NCBI GenBank assembly: GCA_026004535.1
Contig: BPJI01000015.1
Location: 1-6,338, forward strand
Length of the DNA stretch: 6,338 bases
DNA from: Candidatus Parcubacteria bacterium
GTDB taxonomy: Bacteria > Patescibacteria > Paceibacteria > UBA6257 > HR35
Direction of reading: 5' to 3'
Position numbers and translations under genes: made by a program. The first letter of the stretch is position 1. Every line of letters begins with the position of its first letter. Positions 6,166-6,338 of this stretch are shown here, in pieces. The notes under the pieces were generated by a model. It was not told the DNA's origin. It made no database searches and worked only from the letters and a program-made list of their open reading frames with translations.

Positions 6166-6305
6166 ATCCCTCCTTTTCTTGAAGCCCAAAACCACTCGCA
6201 GAAGAAGTAAAAAGAAGAATGCAAAAAGCCGAGCAGTTGCAGAAAGAGGCTAAGGAAGAATTGGAGAAAGCGAAAGCAGAAGTTGAGAGGATGATTTTAG
6301 GTTAG
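6163..6305 (+). pseudogene. Remnant of a second hsdS: 3' end only, frameshifted
   Basis: Bases 6183-6305 encode 40 residues ending in RMQKAEQLQKEAKEELEK and then ERMILG before a TAG, matching the C-terminus of the intact HsdS. Upstream in that frame a TGA at 6180-6182 blocks translation. In another frame, 6163-6192 reads KIPPFLEAQN, matching KIPLPPIEIQN of the intact gene, so one base appears to be missing between 6192 and 6198. No start codon, recognition domain or further homology is seen upstream; instead there is the DUF4258 promoter. It is therefore a broken leftover of a tandem specificity gene or a partial duplication. The stretch before 6183 is the weaker part of the match. Confidence 0.85.
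6231..6304 (+). repeat. Direct repeat, copy 2: end of the hsdS remnant
   Basis: Identical over 74 bases to 5401-5474, at an offset of 830 bases. Identity stops one base before the end of the stop codon (TAG here, TAA in hsdS), and the flanks beyond it are unrelated to the eye. Together the two copies bracket the minus-strand DUF4258/DUF2283 module, so recombination between them would delete that module and leave one hsdS end. Confidence 0.95.
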
Positions 6306-6310
6306 TTCTG

Positions 6311-6338
6311 GAAAAGTTGTATATTTAAAAAAAATTTA
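6311..6338 (+). promoter_or_regulatory. AT-rich, TATA-like sequence at the window edge
   Basis: After the remnant stop the sequence reads GAAAAGTTGTATATTTAAAAAAAA and is cut by the window end. ATATTTAAA (6321-6329) resembles an archaeal TATA box and could serve a gene just outside the window. The T/A content alone could produce this by chance. Confidence 0.22.

Noticed and set aside
5951..6253. A 100-aa open frame on the + strand
   Set aside because: It lies antisense to the DUF4258 gene for most of its length, has low-complexity Ser/Leu/Phe composition, and ends inside the hsdS remnant in the wrong frame.
5401..6304. The direct repeats as target-site duplication of a transposon
   Set aside because: The matching region is over 100 bp long, includes synonymous divergence, is coding hsdS sequence, and no transposase or terminal inverted repeats lie between the copies.
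1..6338. CRISPR array, tRNA or rRNA genes
   Set aside because: No regularly spaced short repeats and no tRNA cloverleaf or rRNA-like stretch were seen on reading through the window.

Overview
The window is AT-rich, gene-dense DNA with very short intergenic gaps. It holds a housekeeping gene (sufB), a restriction-modification operon and a small toxin-antitoxin-like pair. AT-rich TATA-like elements close upstream of start codons, little Shine-Dalgarno sequence at the first gene of each unit, and the style of SufB suggest an archaeon, perhaps a low-GC DPANN lineage. This is inference: a low-GC bacterium is not excluded.

Layout. (1) 1-1158, + strand: the 3' 385 codons of sufB, the Fe-S cluster scaffold; its 5' end lies outside the window. 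(2) 1193-5475, + strand: a tight three-gene operon. It encodes a 596-aa protein joining an HsdR-N-like PD-(D/E)XK nuclease domain to an HsdM-type adenine methylase, then a 369-aa unrecognised four-helix membrane protein, then a 458-aa HsdS-type specificity subunit with two target-recognition domains. There is no helicase/translocase HsdR gene in the window. (3) 5472-6126, - strand: a two-gene DUF4258/DUF2283 module converging on hsdS; the stop codons of hsdS and the DUF2283 gene overlap in one TTAA. (4) About 6163-6305, + strand: a broken second copy of the hsdS 3' end, its last 74 bases identical to the intact hsdS. (5) 6306-6338: AT-rich DNA that may be the promoter of the next gene.

How the genes may work together. 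The fused nuclease-methylase and the separate S subunit look like a motor-less restriction-modification enzyme, closer in plan to BcgI-type enzymes (RM subunit plus S subunit) than to classical type I HsdRMS. The membrane protein sits inside the operon with a 4-bp gap before it and a 1-bp gap after it, so it is probably co-translated with the enzyme and may be an uncharacterised partner. The small minus-strand pair lies between the intact and broken hsdS ends. This suggests that a second specificity gene once stood here and was largely replaced by, or lost around, a toxin-antitoxin-like module. Codon use inside hsdS also differs between its two halves, which fits specificity-domain shuffling.
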